A DNA stretch of 64,000 nucleotides from an uncultured Eubacteriales bacterium (lineage in GTDB: Bacteria; Bacillota; Clostridia; Peptostreptococcales; Anaerovoracaceae), in NCBI GenBank assembly GCA_902773665.1, contig CACYFF010000001.1, forward strand, positions 62,001-126,000, in the 5' to 3' direction. The position numbers were made by a program, and so were the translations under genes. Positions 26,460 through 34,462 of this stretch are shown piece by piece. The notes under the pieces are model-generated. The model did no database searches and had not been told where the DNA came from. It saw nothing but the letters and a program-made list of their open reading frames with translations. The first letter of the stretch is position 1. Each line of letters opens with the position of its first letter.

Positions 26460-26499
26460 TTTGTCCTTCTTTCTTAACAAATAATTTTACCATATTTCG

Positions 26500-26508
26500 T
26501 GCTATAAT
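26500..26508 (+). promoter_or_regulatory. extended -10 promoter of ispE, predicting a leaderless mRNA
   Basis: TGC TATAAT is a perfect extended -10. Only 6 nt separate it from the ATG at 26515, so transcription should start at or within a base of the start codon. No ribosome-binding sequence is present. Confidence 0.65.
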
Positions 26509-26514
26509 ACCCGT

Positions 26515-27375
26515 ATGAACACCATAGAATTAAAGGCAAAAGCAAAAGTAAATCTCATCCTGAACGTGCTGGGAAAACGCCCGGACGGATACCACGAACT
26601 GCAGATGGTGATGCAGGCCATCGACCTGGCGGACGACGTGCGTATCGAATGGGAACGGCAGACCGGCGAGATGGCGATCCGGGGCTGTTTCCTGGGAGGC
26701 ATGCAGATCGCGCTGGATCCGGGGCATAAAAAACTGCCCTCCGGGCCGAACAACCTGGCGTATCAGGCAGCATCGAAGATGTACGATGCGTTCCACCGGG
26801 GCAGGCGGGAAGTCTGCACGATCGAGATCCGCAAGAACATTCCCCTGGCTGCAGGCCTGGCGGGCGGTTCGACGGATGCTGCGGCAGTCATCTGGGGTCT
26901 GGCGAGGCTCTGGGACCTGGCGCCGAACGAAACGGATGAAGGAATGGACCCGGAAGTGCGGCAGACGCTGTTCGACATCGCGCTTTCCATCGGCTCGGAC
27001 GTGCCCTTCTGTCTGGCGGCTGCCATGGGTCACACGGCGGCCATTGCCGAAGGCCGGGGCGAAAAGCTGACGTACATCGAGCCGCTGCACGCCCGCATCG
27101 AAACGTACACGCCGCCTGTCGAGGTGCCGACGGCGAAGGTCTACGGGGCGCTGAAGCCGGAGGATTACGCCGTGCCTTACGACGTGGCCGGTTACCTGAA
27201 GGCGGAGACAGTGCGGGAGAAGTGTGCGTATCTGGGCAACCATCTGCAGGCGCCGGCCTGCCGGCTGTATCCCAGGATCGCTAAGGAAATAGAACGTTTA
27301 TCGCAGATAGACGATGGGCTTTGCACGCTGCAATCCGGCAGCGGACCCACGGTATTTACGGTTTTTGAACAGTAA
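26515..27375 (+). CDS. ispE: 4-diphosphocytidyl-2-C-methyl-D-erythritol kinase
   Basis: This GHMP-family kinase of 286 residues catalyses the ATP-dependent step of the MEP isoprenoid pathway. The N-terminus KAKAKVNLILNVLGKRPDGYHE is diagnostic, followed by the GHMP ATP loop NIPLAAGLAGGSTDAAAV (about residues 110-127) and C-terminal LQSGSGPTVFTVF. These N-terminal residues begin right at the ATG at 26515, so the start is secure even though no Shine-Dalgarno sequence precedes it. A TGC TATAAT element ends 6 nt before the ATG, which predicts leaderless translation. The dehydrogenase gene follows after 10 bases. Confidence 0.94.
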   Translation: MNTIELKAKAKVNLILNVLGKRPDGYHELQMVMQAIDLADDVRIEWERQTGEMAIRGCFLGGMQIALDPGHKKLPSGPNNLAYQAASKMYDAFHRGRREVCTIEIRKNIPLAAGLAGGSTDAAAVIWGLARLWDLAPNETDEGMDPEVRQTLFDIALSIGSDVPFCLAAAMGHTAAIAEGRGEKLTYIEPLHARIETYTPPVEVPTAKVYGALKPEDYAVPYDVAGYLKAETVREKCAYLGNHLQAPACRLYPRIAKEIERLSQIDDGLCTLQSGSGPTVFTVFEQ

Positions 27376-27385
27376 AGGAGCAACA

Positions 27386-28333
27386 ATGAAGATCGTCGTT
27401 TTGAACGGAGCAAAAGTAAACTACGATGGCCTGGCGGGCTACGATTCCCTGGGCGAAGAGGTCGTCTGCTACGACGCCAGCACCCCCGAACAGTACGCGG
27501 AGAGAGCGGAGGGCGCGGAAGTCCTGGTCTCCAAGGAGCTGCCCATGAACGCGGATTCCATCCGGGCTCTGCCGGACTGCGTCAAGCTCATCTGCGAAGC
27601 CGGCACGGGCTACAACAACATCGACCTGGCCGCCTGCAAGGAAAAGGGCATCAAGGTCGCTAACGTTCCGGCCTATTCCACGGACCGGGTGGCCCAGACC
27701 GCCGTCATGATGCTGCTCAACCTGTCCTCGGAGATGGGAAAGCAGATCCGGGCGCTGGAAAAGGGTGACCGCTCCAACTTTACGAAATATCTCGGGGTCA
27801 GTCATACAGAAGTGAACGGCAAGACGCTGGGCGTCGTGGGCGCGGGCCACATCGGCGGCAAGGTGATCGAGATCGCCAAAGCCCTCGGCATGAACATCCT
27901 GGTCTATACCCGCACACCGAAAGATTTCGGACCGGGAACGAAGAATGTGAGCCTGGAAGAGCTGCTGAAAGAGAGCGACTATGTAACGCTGCACTGCCCG
28001 CTCACGCCGCAGACGAAGCACATCATCAACGAAGAGAGCCTTAAACTGATGAAGCCCACTGCCTGCCTCATCAACGCGAGCAGGGGCGCTCTGGTGAACG
28101 AACCCGCCCTCATCCAGGCGCTGCAGGAAGGCCGCCTGGCAGGAGCCGGTCTGGACGTACAGGAGACGGAGCCTCCCGTTGCGGATAATCCTCTCTACGA
28201 CATGCCCAACGTCATCCTCACCCCGCACATGGGCTGGAAGGGTCTGGAGACCCGCCGCCGCCTCGTGCAGGTGCTGGCCGACAACATCGCCGCCTACGCT
28301 AAGGGTGAGAAGCTTAACATCGTAAGCGACTAA
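27386..28333 (+). CDS. D-isomer-specific 2-hydroxyacid dehydrogenase
   Basis: This NAD(P)-dependent oxidoreductase of 315 residues reduces a 2-keto acid or oxidises the D-hydroxy acid. The Rossmann motif GVVGAGHIGGKVIEIAKALG lies near residue 150. The catalytic Arg is in LINASRGALVNEPAL, the Glu in DVQETEPPVADNPLYD, and the His in VILTPHMGWKGLE. The start at 27386 has AAAGGAG 6 nt upstream. D-lactate, glycerate and hydroxyisocaproate dehydrogenases all fit, so the substrate is open; in amino-acid fermenters such enzymes often reduce the 2-keto acids formed by deamination. It is cotranscribed with ispE. Confidence 0.88.
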   Translation: MKIVVLNGAKVNYDGLAGYDSLGEEVVCYDASTPEQYAERAEGAEVLVSKELPMNADSIRALPDCVKLICEAGTGYNNIDLAACKEKGIKVANVPAYSTDRVAQTAVMMLLNLSSEMGKQIRALEKGDRSNFTKYLGVSHTEVNGKTLGVVGAGHIGGKVIEIAKALGMNILVYTRTPKDFGPGTKNVSLEELLKESDYVTLHCPLTPQTKHIINEESLKLMKPTACLINASRGALVNEPALIQALQEGRLAGAGLDVQETEPPVADNPLYDMPNVILTPHMGWKGLETRRRLVQVLADNIAAYAKGEKLNIVSD

Positions 28334-28364
28334 CCGCAGCCAGCGGTTTGCCGAAAGAGAAGAT

Positions 28365-28400
28365 GTTAAGCGTATTGACATTCTCCACAATTCGCTTAAC
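28365..28400. repeat. inverted repeat pair 1: GTTAAGCG-N20-CGCTTAAC
   Basis: GTTAAGCG (28365-28372) and CGCTTAAC (28393-28400) are perfect complements separated by exactly 20 nt. The 305-base gap between two convergent genes (28334-28637) holds no gene. It contains this pair, a bidirectional terminator and a second pair with identical spacing. Confidence 0.75.
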
Positions 28401-28474
28401 AGTTTTTCGCCCTACAAACCAGAGGATCGTGCGAGTCTTGATAGACCTTGAAAGCATTTGTTAAAAATAATGCG

Positions 28475-28515
28475 AAAAAAGTCCGTACGCTTAACATGCG
28501 TACAGACTTTTTTTT
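28475..28515. terminator. bidirectional terminator within the repeat array
   Basis: AAGTC-c-GTACGC (28479-28490) pairs with GCGTAC-a-GACTT (28498-28509) around a TTAACAT loop, flanked by A and T runs on the two sides. It suits termination of both the dehydrogenase gene (plus) and the phosphoesterase gene (minus). Its left arm and loop also form a perfect 15-bp inverted repeat with 28555-28569. Confidence 0.8.
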
Positions 28516-28554
28516 ATTGATCCTGATTAAATCTTTAAAAAGCGTTTAAATACT

Positions 28555-28590
28555 GTTAAGCGTACGGACAGTTATCGCGAAACGCTTAAC
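28555..28590. repeat. inverted repeat pair 2: GTTAAGCG-N20-CGCTTAAC
   Basis: GTTAAGCG (28555-28562) and CGCTTAAC (28583-28590) are again exactly 20 nt apart. The left element extends to GTTAAGCGTACGGAC, the exact complement of 28481-28495 in the terminator arm. Confidence 0.75.
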
Positions 28591-28637
28591 AACAGCTCGC
28601 GCGGCACGGACATACACGGGTCAGCAGCAAGGCATCT

Positions 28638-29807
28638 TTACAACGTCACGTCCACGCACACGATCTCGCTGTCCGTTCCCACCCGCAGAGGCACCTGGAA
28701 GACGCCCGCACCAGCGGATACGATGGAGGTCGTGTTTCTCGTTTTGGCGAGGCCGTGGAAATAGCCTTCGGGGAAGGCGCGGCCCACGAAGAAATTGTAG
28801 GGGAAGAACTGTCCCTGGTGGCTGTGACCCGCCAGCACCAGCTCCGCGCCGCAGTCTGCGGCCTGCGCGATGCCCATGGGGTCGTGATCCAGCACGACAG
28901 TGGGTTTTGCAGCGTCTGCCAGGGTCAGCAGTTTCTGCAGCGGCACCCGTCTCTCGCCGTCCGCTACCACGCCGGTGCGGCCCACCAGGTTAAACCCGTC
29001 CAGCACGACGCAGCCGTTGTCCAGCGGCGAGATACCGGACTCTTCGTAAAACTCCGCCAGCGCGGCATCGTCCGGCTCGGGATCGTGGTTGCCCAGGACG
29101 GCCCACTTGCCGTCTTCCGCCGTCAGAGTGTTTAGGATCGCAGCGACTTCGTGCTCGTCGCGGCACTCGTCCACATAGCTGTGGTTGAACTGGTCGCCGG
29201 TAAAGACGATCAGGTCCGGATGCAGAGCCTTCGTTTCCGCAGTGATGCGCTTGATCAGCCGCTCTCCCACGATCGCGCCGATGTGCAGGTCGGAAAGCTG
29301 CACGATGCGGTAGGGCCTGCCGCCCTTGGACTTTAGATCCACATCGTAATGCACGACCACCGGATGGGTCGCGTGGACCGTGCCGTTGATGACGACGCAG
29401 ATGCCGAAGAGCATGCCGGCGAGGATCATCCAGGCGCGGAAATGCGGCGCCTCGACAAAACGGTGCAGGGCCAGATAGATGAGGTCGCTCAGCACGATCA
29501 TGGGCGTGCCGTACATCAGCAGTCCCACGGCGACGCCGGAGATGCGCACACCGGTACGGTAGACCTTGGAATCGAGACGCGCGTCCGTGGAAAAACGCTG
29601 GAAAAAGGCCAGCACGATGGCGATCGCGCTGAGTTCCGGTCCGGGATTCGCACCGAAGATCTGCTCGATGGCATAACCGGTCCGCACGCTGGTGTAGACG
29701 CAGCATGCGATGGCGAACACCGTTACCGCCCCCTGGGGCCAGTGGTGTTTTTTATTGTTGTAGCGGTCCGTTCTCGCCGGATCGTTGAATTTCTTTAAAA
29801 GTTCCAT
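28638..29807 (-). CDS. membrane-anchored metallophosphoesterase
   Basis: This calcineurin-like phosphoesterase of 389 residues has about four N-terminal membrane helices (residues 25-150, for example AVTVFAIACCVYTSVRTGYA and MILAGMLFGICVVINGTV). The catalytic metal site follows: LSDLHIGAIVGERL, FTGDQFNHS, AVLGNHDPE, VLDHDPMGI, and the closing ELVLAGHSHQGQFFP. The family includes YkuE-type enzymes acting on phosphodiesters such as lipid pyrophosphates; the substrate here is unknown. The ATG at 29807 has no ribosome site; a TATAAT ends 9 nt before it, so the leader is at most a few bases long. Confidence 0.87.
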   Translation of the reverse strand: MELLKKFNDPARTDRYNNKKHHWPQGAVTVFAIACCVYTSVRTGYAIEQIFGANPGPELSAIAIVLAFFQRFSTDARLDSKVYRTGVRISGVAVGLLMYGTPMIVLSDLIYLALHRFVEAPHFRAWMILAGMLFGICVVINGTVHATHPVVVHYDVDLKSKGGRPYRIVQLSDLHIGAIVGERLIKRITAETKALHPDLIVFTGDQFNHSYVDECRDEHEVAAILNTLTAEDGKWAVLGNHDPEPDDAALAEFYEESGISPLDNGCVVLDGFNLVGRTGVVADGERRVPLQKLLTLADAAKPTVVLDHDPMGIAQAADCGAELVLAGHSHQGQFFPYNFFVGRAFPEGYFHGLAKTRNTTSIVSAGAGVFQVPLRVGTDSEIVCVDVTL

Positions 29808-29816
29808 AACAGTACT

Positions 29817-29822
29817 ATTATA
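29817..29822 (-). promoter_or_regulatory. -10 box of the metallophosphoesterase gene
   Basis: TATAAT on the minus strand lies 9 nt before the ATG, placing the transcription start within about 3 bases of the start codon. It follows directly after the terminator of the upstream gene. Confidence 0.5.
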
Positions 29823-29824
29823 CT

Positions 29825-29853
29825 GCAAAAGCCGGCGTTTGGCGCGCCGGCTT
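29825..29853 (-). terminator. terminator of the DUF4230 gene
   Basis: AAGCCGGCG and CGCCGGCTT (29829-29837 with 29845-29853) form a 9-bp stem, followed by TTTTGC on the minus strand. It lies between the DUF4230 gene and the metallophosphoesterase promoter. Confidence 0.75.
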
Positions 29854-29885
29854 CCAAATTTACGGGGTAGCCCCCTTTGCATTTC

Positions 29886-30578
29886 TTAATTCATCCAGGA
29901 GAAGACCACGGTGTAGCCCTCGATCTTGCCCGTCATGGTCAGGATGTCCTTTAAGACCAGTTCTGTGTTGGTGCGGACGTCGCTCCAAAATTCCTCATCC
30001 CCTGCGATCCGGTCTTCCTGGATCTGCTTGAGGGCGGATTCCAACCCCGCATAGTCCTCCAGCTTCGTCGTCGTAAAGACGGAATTCTTCAGGTCGTAGA
30101 TCCGAAAGCTGTCGATCTCGAACTCATGAGCCAGCACGGCAGGCTGCGGCAGAAAGACCGAGATCTCCTGCTTCTGGTTGTCCACGGAGATCTGCAGATC
30201 CTTCAGATCTACCCCTGCGCTGATCTGCCCGCGATACGCGAAGATGGAGCGGTCCTGCGTAAAGGGCACGGAGATGCCGGTGCCGAAGAACTTCTTCTCC
30301 TTCTGATAATCCGCCACGGATTCGTAGTGGTATTTGTAGGCGATCAGTTCCTTCGCGGATTGCACGGCGGTGAGCAGCGTGCCGGACTCCAGCGTGCCGC
30401 CTTCCCCCAGATCCACCGTTACGGGTGCGATGCCCGCGTCTTCCAGCGCCTGCTGATAGCCTTCCTCATGGGCCTTCGCGATGCGGTGACGCACGCCAAG
30501 GACCGCGCAGCCGATCACGACGAGCGTGATCAGAAAAGCGATCAGAACTGTCTTGATGCCATCCCCCTTCTCTCTCAT
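29886..30578 (-). CDS. DUF4230 domain protein, membrane-anchored
   Basis: This 230-residue protein has one N-terminal membrane helix (TVLIAFLITLVVIGCAVLGV) and an extracytoplasmic domain. The DUF4230 pattern is the segment LLTAVQSAKELIAYKYHYES, then GVDLKDLQISVDNQKQEISV and the turn motif IYDLKNSVFTTTKLEDY. The function of this family is unknown. It lies downstream of coaBC (10 bases apart), with a GGAGG site before its ATG, and ends at a terminator. Confidence 0.83.
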   Translation of the reverse strand: MREKGDGIKTVLIAFLITLVVIGCAVLGVRHRIAKAHEEGYQQALEDAGIAPVTVDLGEGGTLESGTLLTAVQSAKELIAYKYHYESVADYQKEKKFFGTGISVPFTQDRSIFAYRGQISAGVDLKDLQISVDNQKQEISVFLPQPAVLAHEFEIDSFRIYDLKNSVFTTTKLEDYAGLESALKQIQEDRIAGDEEFWSDVRTNTELVLKDILTMTGKIEGYTVVFSWMN

Positions 30579-30588
30579 GGCCGGCCTC

Positions 30589-31770
30589 CTATCCCAGGCA
30601 GAACTCCAGGATGCGGCGGGCCGTTTCGTCCTTGGACAGCTGGCCCAGGTCGTTTTCCCCGTCCTTCGACAGGATCGTTACGTGGTTCGTATCCACGCCA
30701 AAGCCTGCGCCTGCCTCCGTCAGGGTGTTGGCGACGATAAAGTCCGCGTTCTTCTTTTCCAGCTTCACCCGCGCATTCTTCAGCAGGTCCTGGGTCTCCA
30801 TGGCGAAGCCGATCAGCTTCTGCCCTTCCTTCTTCCGCTCGCCGCAGGTCTTCAGGATATCCACGGTGCGTGCCAGCGGCAGCGCCAGGTCGCCCTCCTT
30901 TTTCTTGATCTTCTGGTCGGAATAATCCGCCGGCTTATAGTCCGCGACAGCCGCCGCCATGATGGCTGCATCCGCATCGCCAAACCGCGAAAGAACAGCA
31001 TCCGCCATGTCGCCGGCGCTTTCGACAGTCACGACTTCCACGTTCACCGGGGGTTCCAGGTTCGTGTGACCCGTGACCAGGGTCACGCTTGCTCCCAAGT
31101 CTCGCGCCGCCCGGGCGATGGCATAGCCCATCTTGCCGCTGGAATGGTTTGTCAGAAAGCGCACCGGATCCAGGCTCTCCCGGGTGGGGCCGGCCGTTAC
31201 GACGATCTTCTTGCCGGCAAGCCAGCGGTCGCTCTCCATTAGACTGCAGACCGCATCGTAAATGTCCGATGCCTCGGGCATGCGGCCCTTTCCCGTGTCG
31301 CCGCAGGCCAGATAACCGCTGGCGCTTTCCAGGATGTGCATGCCCCGGGTCCGCAGGGTCTCGAGGTTCGCCTGGGTCGCCGGGTTCTCCAGCATGTGGG
31401 TGTTCATGGCAGGCACGACCAGCTTTTCGCAGGTCGCCGCCAGGAACGTGGACGTCAGCATATCGTCCGCGATGCCGTGGGCAACTTTTGCGATGATATT
31501 CGCCGTCGCCGGGGCGATGACGAACACGTCCGCCTTCTTCGCCAGCGCGATGTGGTGTACCTCCGGACTCTCGTCCAGGGAGAACAGATCCGTCACGACC
31601 CGGTTGCCGGACAGCGTCTGGAACGTGAGCGGTCCGACGAATTTTTCCGCTGCGGCGGTCATCAAAACATGTACGTCATGTCCGGCCTTCTTCAGGCGCG
31701 ACACCAGTTCGCAGGTTTTATAAGCGGCGATCCCGCCGGATACGCCGACCAGTATGCATTTCGATTCCAT
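30589..31770 (-). CDS. coaBC: bifunctional phosphopantothenoylcysteine decarboxylase / phosphopantothenate--cysteine ligase
   Basis: This coenzyme A biosynthesis enzyme of 393 residues acts in the cytoplasm. The N-terminal CoaC flavoprotein domain has VGVSGGIAAYKTCELVSRLK, the active-site His in VHHIALAKKADVFVIAPATA, and the PAMN motif in VVPAMNTHMLENPA. The C-terminal CoaB domain starts near residue 185 (KIVVTAGPTRESLDPVRFLT) and contains KMGYAIARAARDLGASVTLV and a lysine-rich KKIKKKEGDL segment (here SDQKIKKKEGDLAL). Length fits the fused family. It is followed by a DUF4230 gene in the same operon. Confidence 0.94.
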   Translation of the reverse strand: MESKCILVGVSGGIAAYKTCELVSRLKKAGHDVHVLMTAAAEKFVGPLTFQTLSGNRVVTDLFSLDESPEVHHIALAKKADVFVIAPATANIIAKVAHGIADDMLTSTFLAATCEKLVVPAMNTHMLENPATQANLETLRTRGMHILESASGYLACGDTGKGRMPEASDIYDAVCSLMESDRWLAGKKIVVTAGPTRESLDPVRFLTNHSSGKMGYAIARAARDLGASVTLVTGHTNLEPPVNVEVVTVESAGDMADAVLSRFGDADAAIMAAAVADYKPADYSDQKIKKKEGDLALPLARTVDILKTCGERKKEGQKLIGFAMETQDLLKNARVKLEKKNADFIVANTLTEAGAGFGVDTNHVTILSKDGENDLGQLSKDETARRILEFCLG

Positions 31771-31873
31771 GGGAGAATTCCTCCTCGCAAATTCTGAATG
31801 GATTGAGTTTTTACCATTGTACCATAAACGGGGAGCAACCGCACATGTTACCTGCCCTCCGGTGCTGCGGCGT

Positions 31874-31904
31874 CAAAACAAAACCGGCAGAATGACCTGC
31901 CGGC
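31874..31904 (-). terminator. terminator of the lrp-lysE operon
   Basis: CCGGCAG and CTGCCGG form a 7-bp stem around a 6-base loop, followed on the minus strand by TTTTGTTTTG. It lies 29 bases after the lysE stop. A GGGGACGGTT motif (31914-31923) sits between the stop and the hairpin. Confidence 0.8.
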
Positions 31905-31932
31905 GAAATACATGGGGACGGTTTGACCGCCC

Positions 31933-32550
31933 TCATTCTTTTTCTTTTTTCAGCAGCATTTTCAACCCGAAGAACACGATCAGCGCGCCGACGCACACGT
32001 TCAGGACGCTGGCAACAGCCGCTGAGATAAAGGTCGAAAGGATCGTGCCGAGGATCGCGACGAACGTCATGAACAGCAGCGTCGCGGAAACGAGGCCGCA
32101 CGAGAACACCAGCAGTTCCTTTTTACCGAATTCCTCCTCGATGATCTTCGTCGTCAGCACGCTGCCCCAGAACGCGATGGTCAGGGGGTTGGACAGGGTC
32201 AGCACGAGACCCTGGAGAAAGACGCTGGACGACGTGGGCCTGAGGTTCAGCCCCGGAATCAGATTGACCCCGAACACGCCCAGGATGATATTCAGCCCGA
32301 AGAGGATCAGAACGAGCGCGCCGATGACCTTGAAGATCTTCCTGACGCTCTCTTTCTCCATGATCCTGCTGACGCCGACGCTCGCCAGCGCGATATAGAA
32401 CGCGTCGACCAGGGCGACCGCCAGCACGAGCGACATCGCCACCCAGAATCCCGCGTTTTTCGCCGTATTGAACACCATCAGGCACATCGGGCCGATGGCG
32501 ATCTGCAGCAGCATGCCGAACCGCAGGCCGCTGAAATACCGTTGGATCAT
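31933..32550 (-). CDS. LysE family amino-acid exporter
   Basis: This membrane permease of 205 residues has about six helices, beginning with LQIAIGPMCLMVFNTAKNAG, the LysE/RhtB hallmark. Other typical segments are VGVSRIMEKESVRKIFKVIG, GALVLILFGLNIILGVFGV, and LTLSNPLTIAFWGSVLTT, the conserved NP-containing helix. Such proteins export basic or neutral amino acids. The Lrp/AsnC regulator gene lies 9 bases upstream and probably senses the exported amino acid. Confidence 0.88.
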   Translation of the reverse strand: MIQRYFSGLRFGMLLQIAIGPMCLMVFNTAKNAGFWVAMSLVLAVALVDAFYIALASVGVSRIMEKESVRKIFKVIGALVLILFGLNIILGVFGVNLIPGLNLRPTSSSVFLQGLVLTLSNPLTIAFWGSVLTTKIIEEEFGKKELLVFSCGLVSATLLFMTFVAILGTILSTFISAAVASVLNVCVGALIVFFGLKMLLKKEKE

Positions 32551-32559
32551 TTCTTCTCC

Positions 32560-33000
32560 TTAAACGTTGATCTCTTCTTTCAGGGTCGTCAGGTTGATGA
32601 TCGTCGTTGTCGTGACCACGCCCGGGATCCCCTTCAGAAAGTCGGAAATGAACGATTCCAGCTCGTCCGTATCGGCGACGAGCACTTTCAGCAGGTAATC
32701 GCTCTGCCCTGCCACGTGGTGACATTCCAGAACGTGCCTGCTGCGCACGACCTCCGCCCGGAAGCGGTTGATGTTCTCCGTCGTGTCCAGCGTGACCAGG
32801 ATAAACACGAGCAGTTTATAGCCCAGCGCCTTCCGGTTCACCTTCACCAGATATCCTTCGATGATGCCGCTGCGTTCCATCTTGCGGATGCGTTCCGCCG
32901 TCGCGGGAACCGACAGCGAGACCGCCTTGCTGACGTCGGATGCGGTCGCCCGCCCGTTTTTCTTCAGTTCTTCCAGGATCTTGACATCGATATCGTCCAT
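32560..33000 (-). CDS. Lrp/AsnC family transcriptional regulator
   Basis: This feast/famine regulator of 146 residues has an N-terminal helix-turn-helix (MDDIDVKILEELKKNGRATA, then SVPATAERIRKMERSGIIEG) and a C-terminal RAM domain (LLVFILVTLDTTENINRFRA, VLECHHVAGQSDYLLKVLVA) that binds amino acids and oligomerises. A GAGGAC site precedes the ATG. It is the first gene of a two-gene operon with the LysE exporter, a common arrangement in which the regulator induces export when an amino acid accumulates. Confidence 0.9.
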   Translation of the reverse strand: MDDIDVKILEELKKNGRATASDVSKAVSLSVPATAERIRKMERSGIIEGYLVKVNRKALGYKLLVFILVTLDTTENINRFRAEVVRSRHVLECHHVAGQSDYLLKVLVADTDELESFISDFLKGIPGVVTTTTIINLTTLKEEINV

Positions 33001-33078
33001 TTTGTCCTCTTATCTTTTTAAGAAATCATATACAGAAGGAGTAAACTATTCAATACAATCATTATAAATCAAAATCTT

Positions 33079-33105
33079 TTTAAGTTTATTCAGCTTATTC
33101 TTAAA
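33079..33105. promoter_or_regulatory. candidate operator upstream of the lrp-lysE operon
   Basis: TTTAAG (33079-33084) and CTTAAA (33100-33105) form an inverted repeat with a 15-base AT-rich spacer. It is just upstream of a TATAAT (33061-33066, minus strand) that could serve the Lrp gene. AT-rich imperfect palindromes are usual for Lrp/AsnC autoregulation. The assignment is inference. Confidence 0.35.
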
Positions 33106-33129
33106 CATCTTGCGCGTCGCACGGAAAGA

Positions 33130-33160
33130 AAAAGCGGGCCGCTCGCGCGGTCCGCTTTTC
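33130..33160. terminator. terminator after the thiolase gene
   Basis: AAAAGCGG-g-CCGC and GCGG-t-CCGCTTTT pair over 13 positions with one G-T wobble, flanked by A and T runs on both sides, so it can act in either direction. It ends the thiolase transcript before the Lrp promoter region. Confidence 0.82.
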
Positions 33161-33174
33161 GATTGCAAATGTCC

Positions 33175-33193
33175 CATGGGGACTGTCCCCATG
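33175..33193. repeat. GGGGAC-family palindrome next to the thiolase stop
   Basis: CATGGGGAC-T-GTCCCCATG is a perfect 9-bp inverted repeat around a single base, 9 bases from the thiolase stop codon. It shares CATGGGGAC with 31911-31919 and the GGGGAC core with copies near 19077 and 63767. Confidence 0.65.
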
Positions 33194-33201
33194 TGTACTT
33201 T

Positions 33202-34380
33202 TTACATCTCGACGATCATGGCAGTGCCCATGCCGCCGCCGATGCACAAGGTCGCCAGACCCTTGTGGCAGCCTCTCTTCTTCATCTCGTAGATGAGGGT
33301 GATGAGGATACGAGCGCCGGATGCGCCGATGGGGTGACCCAGAGCGATGGCGCCGCCGTTGACGTTCAGCTTCTCTTCGGGGATCTGCAGCTCTCTACCG
33401 ACTGCGACAGACTGAGCGGCGAAGGCTTCGTTGGCTTCGAACAGATCGATGTCGTCAACCGTCAGACCAGCCTTCTCCAGCGCCTTCTTGGAAGCGGGGA
33501 TGGGGCCTACGCCCATGATGGAGGGATCTACGCCTGCGGAAGCATAGGAAACGATCTTGCACAGCGGGGTGATGCCCAGTTCCTTCGCCTTGTCTGCACT
33601 CATAACGACGAGAGCAGCGGCGGAGTCGTTGATGCCGGATGCGTTAGCTGCGGTAACCTTGCCGTCCTTCTTGAAGGCGGGCTTCAGCTTGGCCATCTTC
33701 TCGAGGGAAGCGCCGAACTTGGGGAATTCGTCGGTGTCGAAGACGATGGGGTCGCCCTTCTTCTGGGGGATGACCACGGGAACGATCTCGTCCTTGAACT
33801 TGCCGGCCTTGATGGCAGCTTCTGCCTTCTGCTGGGACTTCAGAGCGAATTCGTCCAGTTCTTCTCTGGTGATGCCCCACTGATCGGCAACGTTCTCAGC
33901 GGTAACGCCCATGTGATACTGGTTGAAAGCATCCCACAGACCGTCGTTTACCATAACGTCGACCATCTTGGCGTCGAACATTCTTGCACCCCAGCGTGCA
34001 GCGGGCATCGCATAGGGAGCCATGGACATGGATTCGGTACCGCCGGCTACGACGATGTCGGCATCGCCAGCCTTGATGATCTGGGCAGCCAGACCTACGC
34101 TGCGAAGACCGGAACCGCAGACCTTATTGATGGTCATAGCGGGAGTCTCGATGGGGAGTCCTGCAGCCAGGGAGACCTGACGTGCGACGTTCTGGCCCAG
34201 GCCGGCCTGCAGTACGCAGCCGAATACGAGCTCGTCGACCTGTTCGGGCTTGATGCCAGCTCTCTTAACAGCCTCTTCGACAGCAGTCTTACCAAGGGTG
34301 ACGGCGGGGGTGTTCTTCAGGGTGCCGCCGAAGCTGCCGATGGGTGTTCTGGCTGCGCTGGCGATTACTACTTCTCTCAT
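33202..34380 (-). CDS. acetyl-CoA C-acetyltransferase (thiolase)
   Basis: This biosynthetic thiolase of 392 residues condenses two acetyl-CoA to acetoacetyl-CoA, the entry to butyrate or related fermentation routes. The nucleophilic Cys is in [16 protein letters not shown] (about residue 88), the His in [17 protein letters not shown] (about 348), and the second Cys in [14 protein letters not shown] (about 378). The start [20 protein letters not shown] is typical and has GGAGG upstream. It appears monocistronic. Other butyrate-pathway genes are not in the window. Confidence 0.93.
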   Translation of the reverse strand: MREVVIASAARTPIGSFGGTLKNTPAVTLGKTAVEEAVKRAGIKPEQVDELVFGCVLQAGLGQNVARQVSLAAGLPIETPAMTINKVCGSGLRSVGLAAQIIKAGDADIVVAGGTESMSMAPYAMPAARWGARMFDAKMVDVMVNDGLWDAFNQYHMGVTAENVADQWGITREELDEFALKSQQKAEAAIKAGKFKDEIVPVVIPQKKGDPIVFDTDEFPKFGASLEKMAKLKPAFKKDGKVTAANASGINDSAAALVVMSADKAKELGITPLCKIVSYASAGVDPSIMGVGPIPASKKALEKAGLTVDDIDLFEANEAFAAQSVAVGRELQIPEEKLNVNGGAIALGHPIGASGARILITLIYEMKKRGCHKGLATLCIGGGMGTAMIVEM

Positions 34381-34462
34381 GTGTTTTATCCTCCTAGATA
34401 TGTGAATAGTCCCGCATTTGCGGGTAAGTTATAACCAATTTAATATTGTATACCGAAAAGGT

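Noticed and set aside
28365-28590. Small CRISPR array
   Set aside because: The repeats are only 8-9 bp, alternate in orientation, occur as inverted pairs, and there are no cas genes.
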